Assembly (NCBI RefSeq): GCF_002831585.1
Contig: NZ_CP025113.1
Coordinates: forward strand, 7,145,001-7,209,000
DNA: 64,000 nt
Origin: Bradyrhizobium sp. SK17
Lineage (GTDB): Bacteria; Pseudomonadota; Alphaproteobacteria; Rhizobiales; Xanthobacteraceae
Direction: 5' to 3'
Under the pieces are notes generated by a model. The model was not told the origin of the DNA and made no database searches. It saw nothing but the letters and a program-made list of their open reading frames with translations. The translations under genes were made by a program, and so were the position numbers. This document shows, in pieces, positions 52,290-61,835 of the stretch. Within the stretch, counting starts at the first letter, position 1. Each line of letters starts with the position of its first letter.

Positions 52290-53158
52290 CTGATCGATAT
52301 CGTTCCTACGTTCCTCCAAGGCCGCCGCGACCGTTCAAGCGGAACTCCGATTATGCGCCGCGGATACATCCCGTCACGCACGAGGAAACATTCCACTCTG
52401 GCGTCGACTACCGCGCGCCGCGGGGAACGCCCATTCCGGCTCAGACCCCCGGCGAAGTCGTTTATTCGGGATTCAATGCAGGTTACGGAAACACGGTCAT
52501 CGTGAAGACGACGAACGGCTACGGGCTTTATGCGCACATGGATGAGCCCTCCCAAGCGCGCATGGGCGATCGGATCTGGCCTGGTGACATTATTGGCAAT
52601 GTCGGCAGCACGGGTAGATTTTCGACGGGAAACCATCTGCACTATTCGATTATTACGTCGATGAGCGAGAAGGAGGAGAAAGCGCTCAGAAGGCGCGGAG
52701 GTACCGGGGAAATCGGGTTCAGTGTCAACAAGCCGCGCACCGAAAATCCGGACACGTTCGATACGGCTATCCACTACCCGAATGAGACGCTGGCGGCAGG
52801 CCGCGCAATGATCGGACCGAATGATACGAACGACGCCCTGGCTTTCGGTAGCCGCCGTGGTCCGCTCGTTTCCGCTTCTCCGCTGCATCAATCCGGACTG
52901 TCTGAACCGGATCGCGGGACGTCGTTCGCCGAACGCTTCGGCGACTGGCGACCGGCGTCGTCCGATGGTCCGGCGACCGCGCCCCGTGGACTGCCTGGCA
53001 TGATCGAGGATTATCTGCGGCAGCAAGGCGTGCGAGGACCCGGCTCGCCCCAAGGCGCGCCGCCCGCTCCGTATTTGCCCGATGATGAGGCCGGCTCATT
53101 CGCGGATCGCTTCGGCGACAGGTCGGAGATTCGACGATTGTCGTCTCGGTGGGACTAG
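52286..53158 (+). CDS. M23 family (LytM) metallopeptidase without signal peptide
   Basis: 290 residues. The catalytic domain (about 20-125) has the family layout: HPVTHEETFHSGVDYRAPRGTPI with His37 and Asp41, LYAHM (His84), and GNHLHYSI (His117, His119). It should cut peptide cross-links. The N-terminus MTDRYRSYVPPRPPRPFKRN has no signal peptide or membrane segment. The C-terminal half (130-290) is low complexity with two similar short units, TSFAERFGDWRP and GSFADRFGDRSE. ATGA overlap with the secreted protein gene upstream. It may need a non-Sec route or act inside the cell; role unclear. Confidence 0.83.
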   Translation: MTDRYRSYVPPRPPRPFKRNSDYAPRIHPVTHEETFHSGVDYRAPRGTPIPAQTPGEVVYSGFNAGYGNTVIVKTTNGYGLYAHMDEPSQARMGDRIWPGDIIGNVGSTGRFSTGNHLHYSIITSMSEKEEKALRRRGGTGEIGFSVNKPRTENPDTFDTAIHYPNETLAAGRAMIGPNDTNDALAFGSRRGPLVSASPLHQSGLSEPDRGTSFAERFGDWRPASSDGPATAPRGLPGMIEDYLRQQGVRGPGSPQGAPPAPYLPDDEAGSFADRFGDRSEIRRLSSRWD

Positions 53159-53324
53159 AGCGCTTTTCCGTCTCGATGGAATCGGAGCGTCGCTCCAAAT
53201 TCTTGGTTGACACGTTTATTCGCCCGGACCGGTATCCGGTTCGTTCGAAAACGCGCTAGCATCACCGCTGCGAAAGCGGCAACGACGTTCGGCGCACGAA
53301 TTGTGTGCGCCATTGTCGTTCACC

Positions 53325-55589
53325 CTACTGCTCGCCGTCGCGCAGGCGCCGGTAGACCGCACCCAGCACGTTGGAATAATCGTCGGTCCAGACCCGCTGC
53401 TTCTCGTCGACGTCGGTCTCGGTCCAGACATCCGACGACGCGAGCTTGCCGACGTCGGCATCCTCGCGCGCGGAGACCACGACCGAGGTCGAGAAGATGT
53501 ATTCGTTGTCGCGGCCGGAATCCTCGCTGTAGACCCAGCTCTTCATGTCGTTGGCGTCCGCGATCCCGACCACGACGCTGGCCAATTCGAGGTGGCGGTT
53601 GGAGACGTGCATCACGACCGCGCCCTGCGGCGCCAGCTTCGCCTTGTAGATCGCCATCGCCTCCTCGGTCGCGAGATGGATCGGGATCGCATCCGACGAA
53701 TAGGCGTCGACGATGATGAGATCGTAGATCCCGTCCGGCTCCTTGGCGAAGGTGAGCCGCGCGTCGCCGATCACCGGCTTGAGGTCCGGCTCGCAGTTCT
53801 GGATGTAGGTGAAATACTTCGGGTCGCGCGCGGTGTCGACCATCGACTGGTCGATCTCGAAGAATTTCCAGTCCTCACCGGGCGCCGACGCGCAGGTCAG
53901 CGTGCCGGAGCCGAGCCCGATGACGGCGACTTTCAGCGGCGCGCCCTTGCGCTCGCGGATCGCGGTGATCGCCCGCCCGATCCCGCCATCCTTGTGGTAG
54001 TAGCTGATCGGTTCGGGCCGTCCGGTGACCGGCGTACCGTCGTCGTTCTTGAACTTCTCGGCGCCGTGGATCGTGGTGCCGTGCATCAGCACGTGATATT
54101 GCCCGTTCGGCGTCACCACGATCTTGTGCACGCCGAAGAAGCTGCGCACGGTTTCGACGCGGCCGTCGTCCGACGGATAGGCGCGCAGCACCACCAGCGC
54201 GACGACGACGGTTGCGAAGATCTTCCAGCGATTGGCGTTCAGCGCCAGCGCGAGCAGCGCCGAGATCACGCCGACCGCGCCGATCACCCAGACCCGGTGG
54301 TCGTCGAACCAGTTGAAGATGTCGCCGGCCGAATAGCTCGGCGCGATCAGCGCCACCGCCAGCACCGCAAGGAACGGCCAGTACCACGCGCTCCAGCGCG
54401 GCAGCCGCTCGGCGCCGCCGGGCGGACGGCACAGCGCCGCGAGCGCCAGCAGGATCGGATATTCGGCGACCCATGAGAAGGTGAACGGCGCGATCAGCCC
54501 TGCGAACAGCCCGCCGACCATGCCGCCGAACGACAGCGCGACGTAGAAGCCGGTGAGATATTTCGCGGCCGGACGGGTGCGCGCGAGCTCGCCATGACAG
54601 GCCATCGCGATGATGAAGAAGCAGAGCTGATGGCCGCCGAGCGTCAGCAGCAGGTTCTGCTCGCCGCCGACTGCGAGCAGGATGACGACGCCGGCAATCG
54701 CCAGCGGCTGCGCCAGCAGCATCCATTTGTGCGGCAGCAGCGGCCGCGACTGGAACACCAGCACCCAGGTCAAAAGATACAGCGACAGCGGCAGCACCCA
54801 CAATAGGGGCGCCGCCGCGACGTCGGTCGAGATATGCGCGGTCACTGCGATCAGGAGCCCCGACGGCACCGCGGCCAGGAAGATCCAGCGCGCGCGCACG
54901 CCCCAGGTCGGCGCCGGCGCGTCGGCATCGTCGACCTGCATATTCAGTGCGGCGGCACCGGTCGGCGACCGCAACAGCAGCACACCACAGCCCGCGATCA
55001 GGATGATCAGGAGACCGTACCCTCCGGTCCAGATCAGGTTCTGGGTGCGCAGGGTGAACATCGGCTCCAGCAGCACCGGATAGGACAGCAGCGCCAGGAA
55101 GCTGCCGATGTTGGAGGATGCGTAGAGAAAATACGGATCGGGACCGTTGGGATGGCCGGTCCGCACGAACCAGGCCTGCAACAGCGGATTGTTGGCGGCG
55201 AGCGCGAAGAACGGCAGGCCGATCGAGACCGCGAACAGGCCGAGCAGCCAGACCGCATAACCCGAGGTCGGCGGCTCGCCCCAGCCGCTGCGGATCGCCA
55301 GCGGCAATGTCAGGATGGCGATGGCCAGCACCACCAGATGCACCACGACCGGCATGACGCGGCTGTTCAGCTTCATCAGGACATGCGCATAGGCGTAGCC
55401 TGCGAGCAGCAGCGACTGGAAGAACACCATCGCCACCGACCACACCGCCGGCGAGCCGCCGAGCCGCGGCAGCACCATCTTGGTGAACAGCGGCTGCACC
55501 GAGAACAGCAGCAAGGCGCTGACGAAGATCGCGGTCGTGTAGACAACCAGCACCAGCCGGTTTCGCGAGGCGGACGGCTCAGACGTCAT
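53325..55589 (-). CDS. membrane protein fused to a spermidine-synthase-like domain
   Basis: 754 residues from ATG 55589. Residues about 10-450 hold some 10-12 membrane segments (VQPLFTKMVLPRLGGSPAVWS is typical of this fused family). The C-terminal domain (about 480-740) is a spermidine synthase-like fold with VAVIGLGSGTLTC (Rossmann), FFEIDQSM, GDARLTF and IIVDAYSSDAIPIHL with the DAYSS variant of the D-x-D site. Such proteins in bacteria are often annotated as fused MFS/spermidine synthases, with no activity shown. Divergent from the phytoene-desaturase-like gene. Confidence 0.9.
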   Translation of the reverse strand: MTSEPSASRNRLVLVVYTTAIFVSALLLFSVQPLFTKMVLPRLGGSPAVWSVAMVFFQSLLLAGYAYAHVLMKLNSRVMPVVVHLVVLAIAILTLPLAIRSGWGEPPTSGYAVWLLGLFAVSIGLPFFALAANNPLLQAWFVRTGHPNGPDPYFLYASSNIGSFLALLSYPVLLEPMFTLRTQNLIWTGGYGLLIILIAGCGVLLLRSPTGAAALNMQVDDADAPAPTWGVRARWIFLAAVPSGLLIAVTAHISTDVAAAPLLWVLPLSLYLLTWVLVFQSRPLLPHKWMLLAQPLAIAGVVILLAVGGEQNLLLTLGGHQLCFFIIAMACHGELARTRPAAKYLTGFYVALSFGGMVGGLFAGLIAPFTFSWVAEYPILLALAALCRPPGGAERLPRWSAWYWPFLAVLAVALIAPSYSAGDIFNWFDDHRVWVIGAVGVISALLALALNANRWKIFATVVVALVVLRAYPSDDGRVETVRSFFGVHKIVVTPNGQYHVLMHGTTIHGAEKFKNDDGTPVTGRPEPISYYHKDGGIGRAITAIRERKGAPLKVAVIGLGSGTLTCASAPGEDWKFFEIDQSMVDTARDPKYFTYIQNCEPDLKPVIGDARLTFAKEPDGIYDLIIVDAYSSDAIPIHLATEEAMAIYKAKLAPQGAVVMHVSNRHLELASVVVGIADANDMKSWVYSEDSGRDNEYIFSTSVVVSAREDADVGKLASSDVWTETDVDEKQRVWTDDYSNVLGAVYRRLRDGEQ

Positions 55590-55766
55590 GAAGGCTCCGG
55601 CAATGGACCCGGCGGGCGCCGGAGGCGGACGGCCCGGCAGCACCGCACCGGTGACTTGAATTGAGCATACGGCAGTATCACGGACAAGAAACCACGGTCA
55701 CGTGGACTTGACGACGCGGCGTGTTGGCCCCACAGCACGCTCTAATCACTGCTTGTTGAAGCTGAC

Positions 55767-57368
55767 ATGAACGAAGCAGACGTCGTCATCATCGGTGCCG
55801 GGCATAACGGCCTCACCTGCGCAGCCTATCTTGCGATGGCGGGGCTGCGGGTGAAGGTCGTCGAGCGCCGCAAAGTGGTCGGCGGCGCCGCCGTCACCGA
55901 AGAATTCTGTCCGGGCTTCCGCAATTCGGTCGCCGCCTACACGGTTAGCCTGCTCAACCCGCAAATCATTTCTGACCTGAAACTTGCCGACCACGGCTTG
56001 CGGATCGTCGAGCGCCGCGCGCAGAACTTCCTTCCCGCGCCGGACGGAAGTTACCTGCTGACCGGCGAGGGGCGCACCCAGCAGTCGGTCGCGAAACTGA
56101 GCCAGCGCGATGCCGCCGCGATCGGCGCGTTCTCGGCGGAACTCGAAGCCATCGCCGACGTGCTGCGCCAGTTCGTGCTGCGCGCGCCGCCGAACCTCGT
56201 CGAGGGCTTTGGCCTCGGTGCGATGAGCGAAGCCTTCAACGCGCTTGGCACCGCCAACATCCTGCGGCGGCTGTCGCTGGAGCAGCAGCGCAATCTGCTC
56301 GACCTGTTCACGCGCTCGGCCGGCGAGATGCTCGACGAGCGCTTCGAGAGCGATCTCGTCAAGGCGCTGTTCGGCTTCGACGCCATCGTCGGCAATTATG
56401 CCAGCCCCTACGCGGCGGGCTCGGCCTATGTGATGCTGCATCATGCGTTCGGCGAGGTGAACGGCAAGAAAGGCGTCTGGGGTCACGCAATCGGCGGCAT
56501 GGGCGCGATCACCCAGGCGATGGCGCATGCCGCGCGCAGCCACGGCGTCGAGATCGAGACCGATGCCGGCGTCCGCGAGGTGATCGTCGAGAAGGATCGC
56601 GCGATCGGTGTCATCCTCGACACCGGCGAGACGGTTCGCGCCAAATATGTCGTCTCCAACGTCAATCCCAAGCTGCTCTACACGCGCCTGGTGCCGGAGG
56701 ACGCATTGACCGGCGAATTCCGCGCGCGCATCTCACGATGGCAGAACGGCTCCGGCACGTTCAGAATGAACGTCGCGCTTGACACCCTGCCCTCGTTCAC
56801 CGCGCTGCCCGGTCCCGGCGATCATCTCACCGCGGGCATCATCATCGCGCCAAGTCTCGGCTACATGGATCGCGCCTGGCGCGATGCGCGCGAATTCGGC
56901 TGGAGCCGCGCACCTGTGGTCGAGGTGCTGATCCCCTCGACGCTCGACGACAGCCTGAGCCCGCCGGGCCGGCACGTCGCGAGCCTGTTCTGCCAGCACG
57001 TCGCACCACAACTGCCCGACGGCAAATCCTGGGACGAGCATCGCGACGAAGTCGCCGATCTGATGATCGCAACCGTCGACCGCTATGCCCCCGGCTTCGC
57101 CGCCAGCGTGGTGGGCCGCCAGATCCTGTCGCCGCTCGACCTCGAGCGGCAGTTCGGCCTCGTCGGCGGTGATATCTTCCACGGCGCGCTGACATTGAAC
57201 CAGTTGTTCTCGGCACGGCCGATGCTCGGCCACGCGGATTATCGCGGGCCGCTGCCGGGGCTCTACCATTGCGGTTCCGGAGCCCATCCCGGCGGCGGCG
57301 TCACCGGCGCGCCCGGCCACAATGCCGCGCGGGCGATCCTGGCGGATCATCGCAGGCTGTTCGCGTAA
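55767..57368 (+). CDS. phytoene desaturase-like FAD/NAD(P)-binding oxidoreductase
   Basis: 533 residues. FAD-binding N-terminus VVIIGAGHNGLTCAAYLAMAG (GxGxxG at about 8-28) and VVERRKVVGGAAVTEEF. Ends with the second FAD motif LPGLYHCGSGAHPGGGVTGAPGHNAAR. The group, phytoene dehydrogenase-like, includes oxidoreductases of unknown substrate in non-carotenoid bacteria; no crtB/E genes are near. The start is ATG 55767, preceded by TGAAGC. About 178 bases separate it from the divergent fusion gene. Confidence 0.92.
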   Translation: MNEADVVIIGAGHNGLTCAAYLAMAGLRVKVVERRKVVGGAAVTEEFCPGFRNSVAAYTVSLLNPQIISDLKLADHGLRIVERRAQNFLPAPDGSYLLTGEGRTQQSVAKLSQRDAAAIGAFSAELEAIADVLRQFVLRAPPNLVEGFGLGAMSEAFNALGTANILRRLSLEQQRNLLDLFTRSAGEMLDERFESDLVKALFGFDAIVGNYASPYAAGSAYVMLHHAFGEVNGKKGVWGHAIGGMGAITQAMAHAARSHGVEIETDAGVREVIVEKDRAIGVILDTGETVRAKYVVSNVNPKLLYTRLVPEDALTGEFRARISRWQNGSGTFRMNVALDTLPSFTALPGPGDHLTAGIIIAPSLGYMDRAWRDAREFGWSRAPVVEVLIPSTLDDSLSPPGRHVASLFCQHVAPQLPDGKSWDEHRDEVADLMIATVDRYAPGFAASVVGRQILSPLDLERQFGLVGGDIFHGALTLNQLFSARPMLGHADYRGPLPGLYHCGSGAHPGGGVTGAPGHNAARAILADHRRLFA

Positions 57369-57570
57369 CCCGGACGTTCGCGGCGCACTGTGGTCAAGCC
57401 TGTTGAGAAGCTGTGGATCGGCAGTGGACAGAGTTGGTGCGGGTGGCGTGTAAGCCGGTGGAGATCCGGTGGAGTTGCTGTGCAGCAGCGGCTGACAAGC
57501 TGGGGACGACGCTTGGCATATCCCTGTTGGCAAGTTGCGTGCGAACCTGTGGACGACCCGGACAAAAGAA
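57369..57570. other. intergenic region, GTGG-rich, with degenerate DnaA-box-like sites
   Basis: About 200 bases without a gene. TGTGGATCG (57413 area, 7 of 9 matches to the reverse of TTATCCACA) and TGTGGACGA (57548 area, 6 of 9) occur. No replication or partition gene is near. I find no other coding or RNA feature. Confidence 0.35.
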
Positions 57571-57599
57571 AACACCGGACGACATCGTCGCCCGGTGTT
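57561..57599 (-). terminator. terminator of the Flp pilin gene
   Basis: On the minus strand AACACCGG-GCGAC pairs with GTCGTCCGGTGTT around a short loop (57571-57599), followed by TTTTCTTTTG, a good rho-independent terminator 26 bases after the pilin stop. Confidence 0.8.
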
Positions 57600-57624
57600 C
57601 CATTTGAGACCGCCGTCTGAGCAA

Positions 57625-57789
57625 TTACTTCAGTGAGCTGCTCACCGAGTTGAAGGTCGTGCTCAGCGCCGTGCCGACGCCATTCACCGCAGCGATGATG
57701 GCGATAGCAATTCCGGTGGCAATCAGTCCGTATTCGATGGCCGTTGCCCCGGATTCATCTTGCAAAAACCTAACCATAAAAGTCTTCAT
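57625..57789 (-). CDS. Flp/Fap-type pilin, solitary
   Basis: 54 residues, readable on the minus strand: MKTFMVRFLQDESGATAIEY then GLIATGIAIAIIAAVNG and a C-terminal TALSTTFNSVSSSLK. The prepilin peptidase site is G-ATAIEYGL, and the TAIEYGL motif with the hydrophobic helix is the hallmark of Flp pilins. This is the structural subunit of tight-adherence (Tad) pili. The start ATG at 57789 is followed by a basic leader with the processing glycine at position 14. No tad genes lie within the window, so the pilin is orphan here. A strong terminator follows. Confidence 0.92.
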   Translation of the reverse strand: MKTFMVRFLQDESGATAIEYGLIATGIAIAIIAAVNGVGTALSTTFNSVSSSLK

Positions 57790-57957
57790 TGCAGCCCTGC
57801 CTTAGTTTGTGATGCCCTGGACCGGCATGTTCCGGTTCCGGAACTAGTACTACTACGGTGAAATCTAAAGTTGCCTGAATCGGGAACCTATCAATTCTCG
57901 CGATATTCAATGGAATCTGGCTTGAAATTTTAACAAAAACCGCGCTACCCGCCTGCG

Positions 57958-58842
57958 ATGACCCCCTCCACACACCGCGCCAGCGTAACCTTGCCCGACG
58001 AAGCGACCGCAAAACGCGTGGTTGACGCGCTTTCCGAGGCGTTTTTCGAGGATCAGGCAGCCTATGCGGCGTTCGAGCGGCCAGACGGTCGCTGGGACGT
58101 CACCGTCCATTTCGCGGAGCCGCCGGAGCAAAACCTGCTGCGCGAGTTGGTCGGGCAGGCCACGCGGCAGGATGTCGCGTCGACTATAGTCTTTGACACG
58201 ATCGAGGCGAAGGACTGGGTCAAGGCCAGCCTCGAGGATCTGGTCCCGGTCGCCGCCGGCCGCTTCATCGTCCATGGCCAACACGATCGGCACCGGATAC
58301 CGCCCAACAAGCTCGGCATCGAGATCGAGGCGGCGCTCGCCTTCGGCACCGGCCATCACGGCACCACGCGCGGCTGCCTGCTGCTGCTCGACCACGTGCT
58401 GAAGGCCTATCAGCCCCGGCGCGTGCTTGATCTTGGCACCGGAACCGGCGTGCTGGGGATCGCCGCTGCCAAGGCCCTGCATGGCAAGGTGCTGGCCAGC
58501 GACATCGACCCGCCGTCGGTGCAGGTTGCCCAGGAGAACGCCCGGCTGAATGGCGCGGGGCATCTGGTGGACGTGATCTGCGCCACCGGCTTCGCTTCGC
58601 CGCGCTTCGCCGAAGACGGGCCGTTCGATCTGGTGCTCGCCAACATCCTCGCCAACCCGCTGCGGCACCTGTCCGGGCCGATGGCCCGCCACCTCGCCTC
58701 GTCGGCGCAGGTCATCCTGTCCGGCCTGCTGACCCACCAGGCGCCTGCGGTGATCGCCGCCTACCGCGCCCGCGGGCTGGTGCCGCTGCGGCATCTCAAG
58801 ATCGAAGGCTGGAGCAGCCTGCTGTTACGTCGCGTGAAATGA
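57958..58842 (+). CDS. prmA: ribosomal protein L11 methyltransferase
   Basis: 294 residues. The SAM-binding Rossmann motif is VLDLGTGTGVLGIAAAK, with LAFGTGHHGTTRGCL (PrmA signature, about 125-139) and DLVLANILANPLRHL containing the N/L motif after the acidic loop. Trimethylates ribosomal protein L11. An ATG at 57958 is used; the preceding region is AT-rich without a clear SD. It overlaps the following gene by 4 bases (ATGA). Confidence 0.95.
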   Translation: MTPSTHRASVTLPDEATAKRVVDALSEAFFEDQAAYAAFERPDGRWDVTVHFAEPPEQNLLRELVGQATRQDVASTIVFDTIEAKDWVKASLEDLVPVAAGRFIVHGQHDRHRIPPNKLGIEIEAALAFGTGHHGTTRGCLLLLDHVLKAYQPRRVLDLGTGTGVLGIAAAKALHGKVLASDIDPPSVQVAQENARLNGAGHLVDVICATGFASPRFAEDGPFDLVLANILANPLRHLSGPMARHLASSAQVILSGLLTHQAPAVIAAYRARGLVPLRHLKIEGWSSLLLRRVK

Positions 58843-59345
58843 CGCTCCCCGGCAGACAGTGCGGCGACTGCACGCTCTGCTGCAAGGTGATGGCGATCGA
58901 GCAACTGGCGAAGCCCGCCAGCACATGGTGTCCGCACTGCAAGCCGGGCCGAGGCTGTCGCATCTATCCGGATCGGCCGGAGGAATGCGGCGCGTTCAGC
59001 TGCGTCTGGCTGGTCAACGAACTGCTGGAGGAGCACTGGAAGCCCTCCCGATCGAAGCTCGTCCTGACCACGTCGGACGACGGCCTCGAGGTCAGATGCG
59101 ATCCGGGTTTTCCCGACGCCTGGCGCAAGGCGCCGTTTCGCGACGAACTGCGCGAATGGGTGCTGTCCGGCGAAGCCCTCGACATGACCGTCGTCGTCAT
59201 CGTCGGTCAGCGCATGACGCTGCTGACGCGTGAGCGGGAATTCGATCTCGGCATCGTCGGCCCAGACGAGCGGATCGTGCGCGAACTCGAGGGCACCAGG
59301 GTCGTCAACGTGACCGTGGCGAAGGCGTCCGACCTGGAGCCGTAA
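58839..59345 (+). CDS. YkgJ-like cysteine-cluster protein
   Basis: 168 residues with the CxxCxxCC cluster CGDCTLCC near the N-terminus, more Cys in WCPHCKPGRGCRIYPDRPEECGAFSC, and no others after. This is the YkgJ/CxxCxxCC family, which is predicted to bind zinc or an Fe-S cluster. The role is unknown. ATGA overlap with prmA suggests coupled translation; the linkage could point to ribosome- or protein-modification-related work (inference). Confidence 0.88.
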   Translation: MTLPGRQCGDCTLCCKVMAIEQLAKPASTWCPHCKPGRGCRIYPDRPEECGAFSCVWLVNELLEEHWKPSRSKLVLTTSDDGLEVRCDPGFPDAWRKAPFRDELREWVLSGEALDMTVVVIVGQRMTLLTREREFDLGIVGPDERIVRELEGTRVVNVTVAKASDLEP

Positions 59346-59350
59346 GCAGA

Positions 59351-59539
59351 TTATCTGGGAGCGGTGGAATCGCGGCCGGAGGTCTCGATCTTGTCCGAAG
59401 CGGCCATCATCCGCCGCGTACGCGCCTCGACGAGACGGTCGAGCATCTGGACGATGACGCCACGCTGCTTCTGCTCGACCGGCGCGACCGGGCCGCGGGG
59501 AATCGGCGGCGAGATCTTCTCAAACGTGAATGCAGGCAT
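59351..59539 (-). CDS. small hypothetical protein
   Basis: 62 residues: MPAFTFEKISPPIPRGPVAP then VEQKQRGVIVQMLDRLVEAR and a short charged tail. The central helix is amphipathic. Starts at 59539 with GAGGAG 7 bases upstream. No recognised family. Convergent with the YkgJ gene, with a gap of 5 bases. Confidence 0.65.
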   Translation of the reverse strand: MPAFTFEKISPPIPRGPVAPVEQKQRGVIVQMLDRLVEARTRRMMAASDKIETSGRDSTAPR

Positions 59540-59729
59540 CGTGCATCTCCTCACCGTTGAGTTGAGACACTCCTGGACGCTCCCCATACGCTTGACCGGG
59601 ACGTGCAGTGGACATCGTCCGGTCAGTTCGACTATGCCATGATTCAAGCATAAGTTATGCCAAAAATATGGGCATGCCTTGCCGCGCCGGCGCGACGATC
59701 ATGCTCCACCTGAAGAGAGTGCGAAGGCG

Positions 59730-61559
59730 ATGTTCGAAGCCCATTTCCAGACGTTCGAAGAGCCCGAAGGCGGCGTGGCGCTGACTGCACGGCTGAGCGC
59801 GCTACGCGAAGAACTGGCGCGGCGCAAACTGACGGGATTCGTGGTTCCCCGCGCCGACCAGCAGCAGAACGAGTATGTCGCAGCCTCCGAGGAACGGCTC
59901 GCCTGGCTGACCGGCTTCACCGGATCGGCCGGGCTCGCGATCGTGCTGAGCAAGGAAGCCGCCCTGTTCGTCGACGGCCGCTACACGCTGCAGGCCGGCA
60001 AGCAGGTCGATCGCAAGGCCTGGCAGATCGAGTCGCTGGTCGAACCGCCGCCGGAGCACTGGCTGACCCGGCACCTTTCGGCCGGCGACCGCCTAGGATT
60101 TGACCCCTGGCTGCACACTTCTGCGGCAGCCGAACGGCTGGCGGCGGCCTGCGCCAAGGCCGGCGCCGAGCTGGTCGCGGTCGAAGGCAACCCGGTCGAT
60201 GCGGTCTGGCACGAACGGCCGGCCCCGCCGCTCGGCCCGGTTTCGATCCACGGCGCGCAATTCTCCGGCGAGATCGAGGCCGAGAAGCTGAAGCGCATCC
60301 GGCTCGAGATCAACAAGCTCGGCGTCGATGCGCTGGTGCTCTCCGACAGCCACGCGGTGGCCTGGACCTTCAACATCCGCGGCGCCGACGTCTCGCACAC
60401 GCCGCTGCCTCTGTCCTATGCGCTGGTGCCGAAGGAAGGCCGGCCGCTGGTGTTCATCGACCATCGCAAGCTGTCGAACTCCGCGCGCGACCATCTCGAG
60501 CAATCCGCCGACGTCGAGGAGCCCGCGGCGCTGACGCCGAAGCTCACCGAGCTCGCCAAGCGCGGCGCCTCGATCGCGCTCGACAACGCGACCGCGGCCG
60601 ATGCCCTGAGCCGCCTGATCGCGGGCGCCGGAGGCAAGCCGGTGCGCGGCAACGATCCGGTCAGCCTGCTCAAGGCGGTCAAGAACCTCACCGAGATCGA
60701 GGGCACCCGCACCGCGCATCAGCGCGATGCGGTGGCATTGACGCGCTTCCTCGCCTGGATCGACCGCGAGGCGCCCGCGGGCCACCTCACCGAGATCGAC
60801 ACCGTCGAGGCACTGGAGACGTTCCGCCGCCAGACCGGCGCGCTGAAGGACGTCTCGTTCCCAACCATCGCCGGTACCGGCCCGAACGGGGCCATCGTGC
60901 ACTACCGCGTGACGCGGAAGAGCAACCGCCGCATCGAACCCGGCGACCTCCTGCTGATCGATTCCGGCGCGCAATATCAGGACGGCACCACCGACGTCAC
61001 TCGCACCATCGCGATCGGCCAGCCGACCGACGAGATGCGCGACCGCTTCACCCGCGTGCTGCGCGGCCACATCGCGATCGCCCGCGCGATCTTCCCCGAC
61101 GGCACCACCGGCGCGCAGCTCGACACCCTGGCGCGCCAGTATCTCTGGCAGGCCGGGATCGATTTCGAGCACGGCACCGGCCACGGCGTCGGCAGCTATC
61201 TCAGCGTCCATGAAGGGCCGGCGCGGATTTCCAAGCTCGGCACCACGCCGTTGAAACGCGGCATGATCCTGTCCAACGAGCCCGGCTACTACAAGACCGA
61301 CGCCTATGGCATCCGGATCGAGAACCTGGAGCTCGTGATTGGCACCGACATTGCCGGCGCCGAGAAGCCGGTCAACGCCTTCGAGACGCTGACGCTGGCG
61401 CCGATCGACCGCCGCCTGATCGAGGTGGCCATGCTAAGCGCGGACGAACTGGCCTGGCTCAACGACTACCACGCCCGCGTCGCACGCACCGTGCGTCCGC
61501 AGCTCGACGACAACGCCACCAAGCTGTGGCTCGACGAGGCGACGGCGGAGCTGAAGTAG
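59730..61559 (+). CDS. Xaa-Pro aminopeptidase (M24, aminopeptidase P)
   Basis: 609 residues from ATG 59730. The N-terminal creatinase domains (about 15-310) begin with RLSALREELARRKLTGFVVPRAD; the M24 pita-bread domain (about 315-550) has DSGAQYQDGTTDVTRT (two Asp ligands), GHGVGSYLSVHEGP (His) and SNEPGYYKTDAYGIRIENLELV (Glu ligands). A C-terminal domain follows, as in long eukaryote-like APP. It removes N-terminal residues preceding proline. AAGG lies at 59724-59727. Confidence 0.94.
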   Translation: MFEAHFQTFEEPEGGVALTARLSALREELARRKLTGFVVPRADQQQNEYVAASEERLAWLTGFTGSAGLAIVLSKEAALFVDGRYTLQAGKQVDRKAWQIESLVEPPPEHWLTRHLSAGDRLGFDPWLHTSAAAERLAAACAKAGAELVAVEGNPVDAVWHERPAPPLGPVSIHGAQFSGEIEAEKLKRIRLEINKLGVDALVLSDSHAVAWTFNIRGADVSHTPLPLSYALVPKEGRPLVFIDHRKLSNSARDHLEQSADVEEPAALTPKLTELAKRGASIALDNATAADALSRLIAGAGGKPVRGNDPVSLLKAVKNLTEIEGTRTAHQRDAVALTRFLAWIDREAPAGHLTEIDTVEALETFRRQTGALKDVSFPTIAGTGPNGAIVHYRVTRKSNRRIEPGDLLLIDSGAQYQDGTTDVTRTIAIGQPTDEMRDRFTRVLRGHIAIARAIFPDGTTGAQLDTLARQYLWQAGIDFEHGTGHGVGSYLSVHEGPARISKLGTTPLKRGMILSNEPGYYKTDAYGIRIENLELVIGTDIAGAEKPVNAFETLTLAPIDRRLIEVAMLSADELAWLNDYHARVARTVRPQLDDNATKLWLDEATAELK

Positions 61560-61585
61560 GCGGCACATCGCTCCCCACATTCGGT

Positions 61586-61686
61586 GTCATCCCCCGCGAA
61601 AGCGGGGGATCCAGTACGCCGCGGCCCATCGGGTGAATCACTGCGGTCTCTGGAATACTGGGTCCCCCGCTTTCGCGGAGGACGAC
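61586..61686. repeat. 101-bp palindromic repeat (BIME-like), copy 1
   Basis: The ends are inverted copies of each other: GTCATCCCCCGCGAAAGCGG at the left and its near complement at the right, each arm itself a hairpin (CCCCCGC GAAA GCGGGGG). The centre is about 47 bases. It differs from copy 2 at 63135-63235 at three positions and has the same length. It follows the aminopeptidase gene. Confidence 0.9.
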
Positions 61687-61835
61687 GACGGAATTTCGCG
61701 GCTCACGCTGCGTTGTTGCGCGAGGCGAAACATCACGGCCGCCTCTTCCCGAACCGCATGGGCGTATGCCGAAACACCCGTATTCCGCGCGAGGGAGCAC
61801 GCTACAGTCGTTTCACAATGCGGAAACGGACCTGA

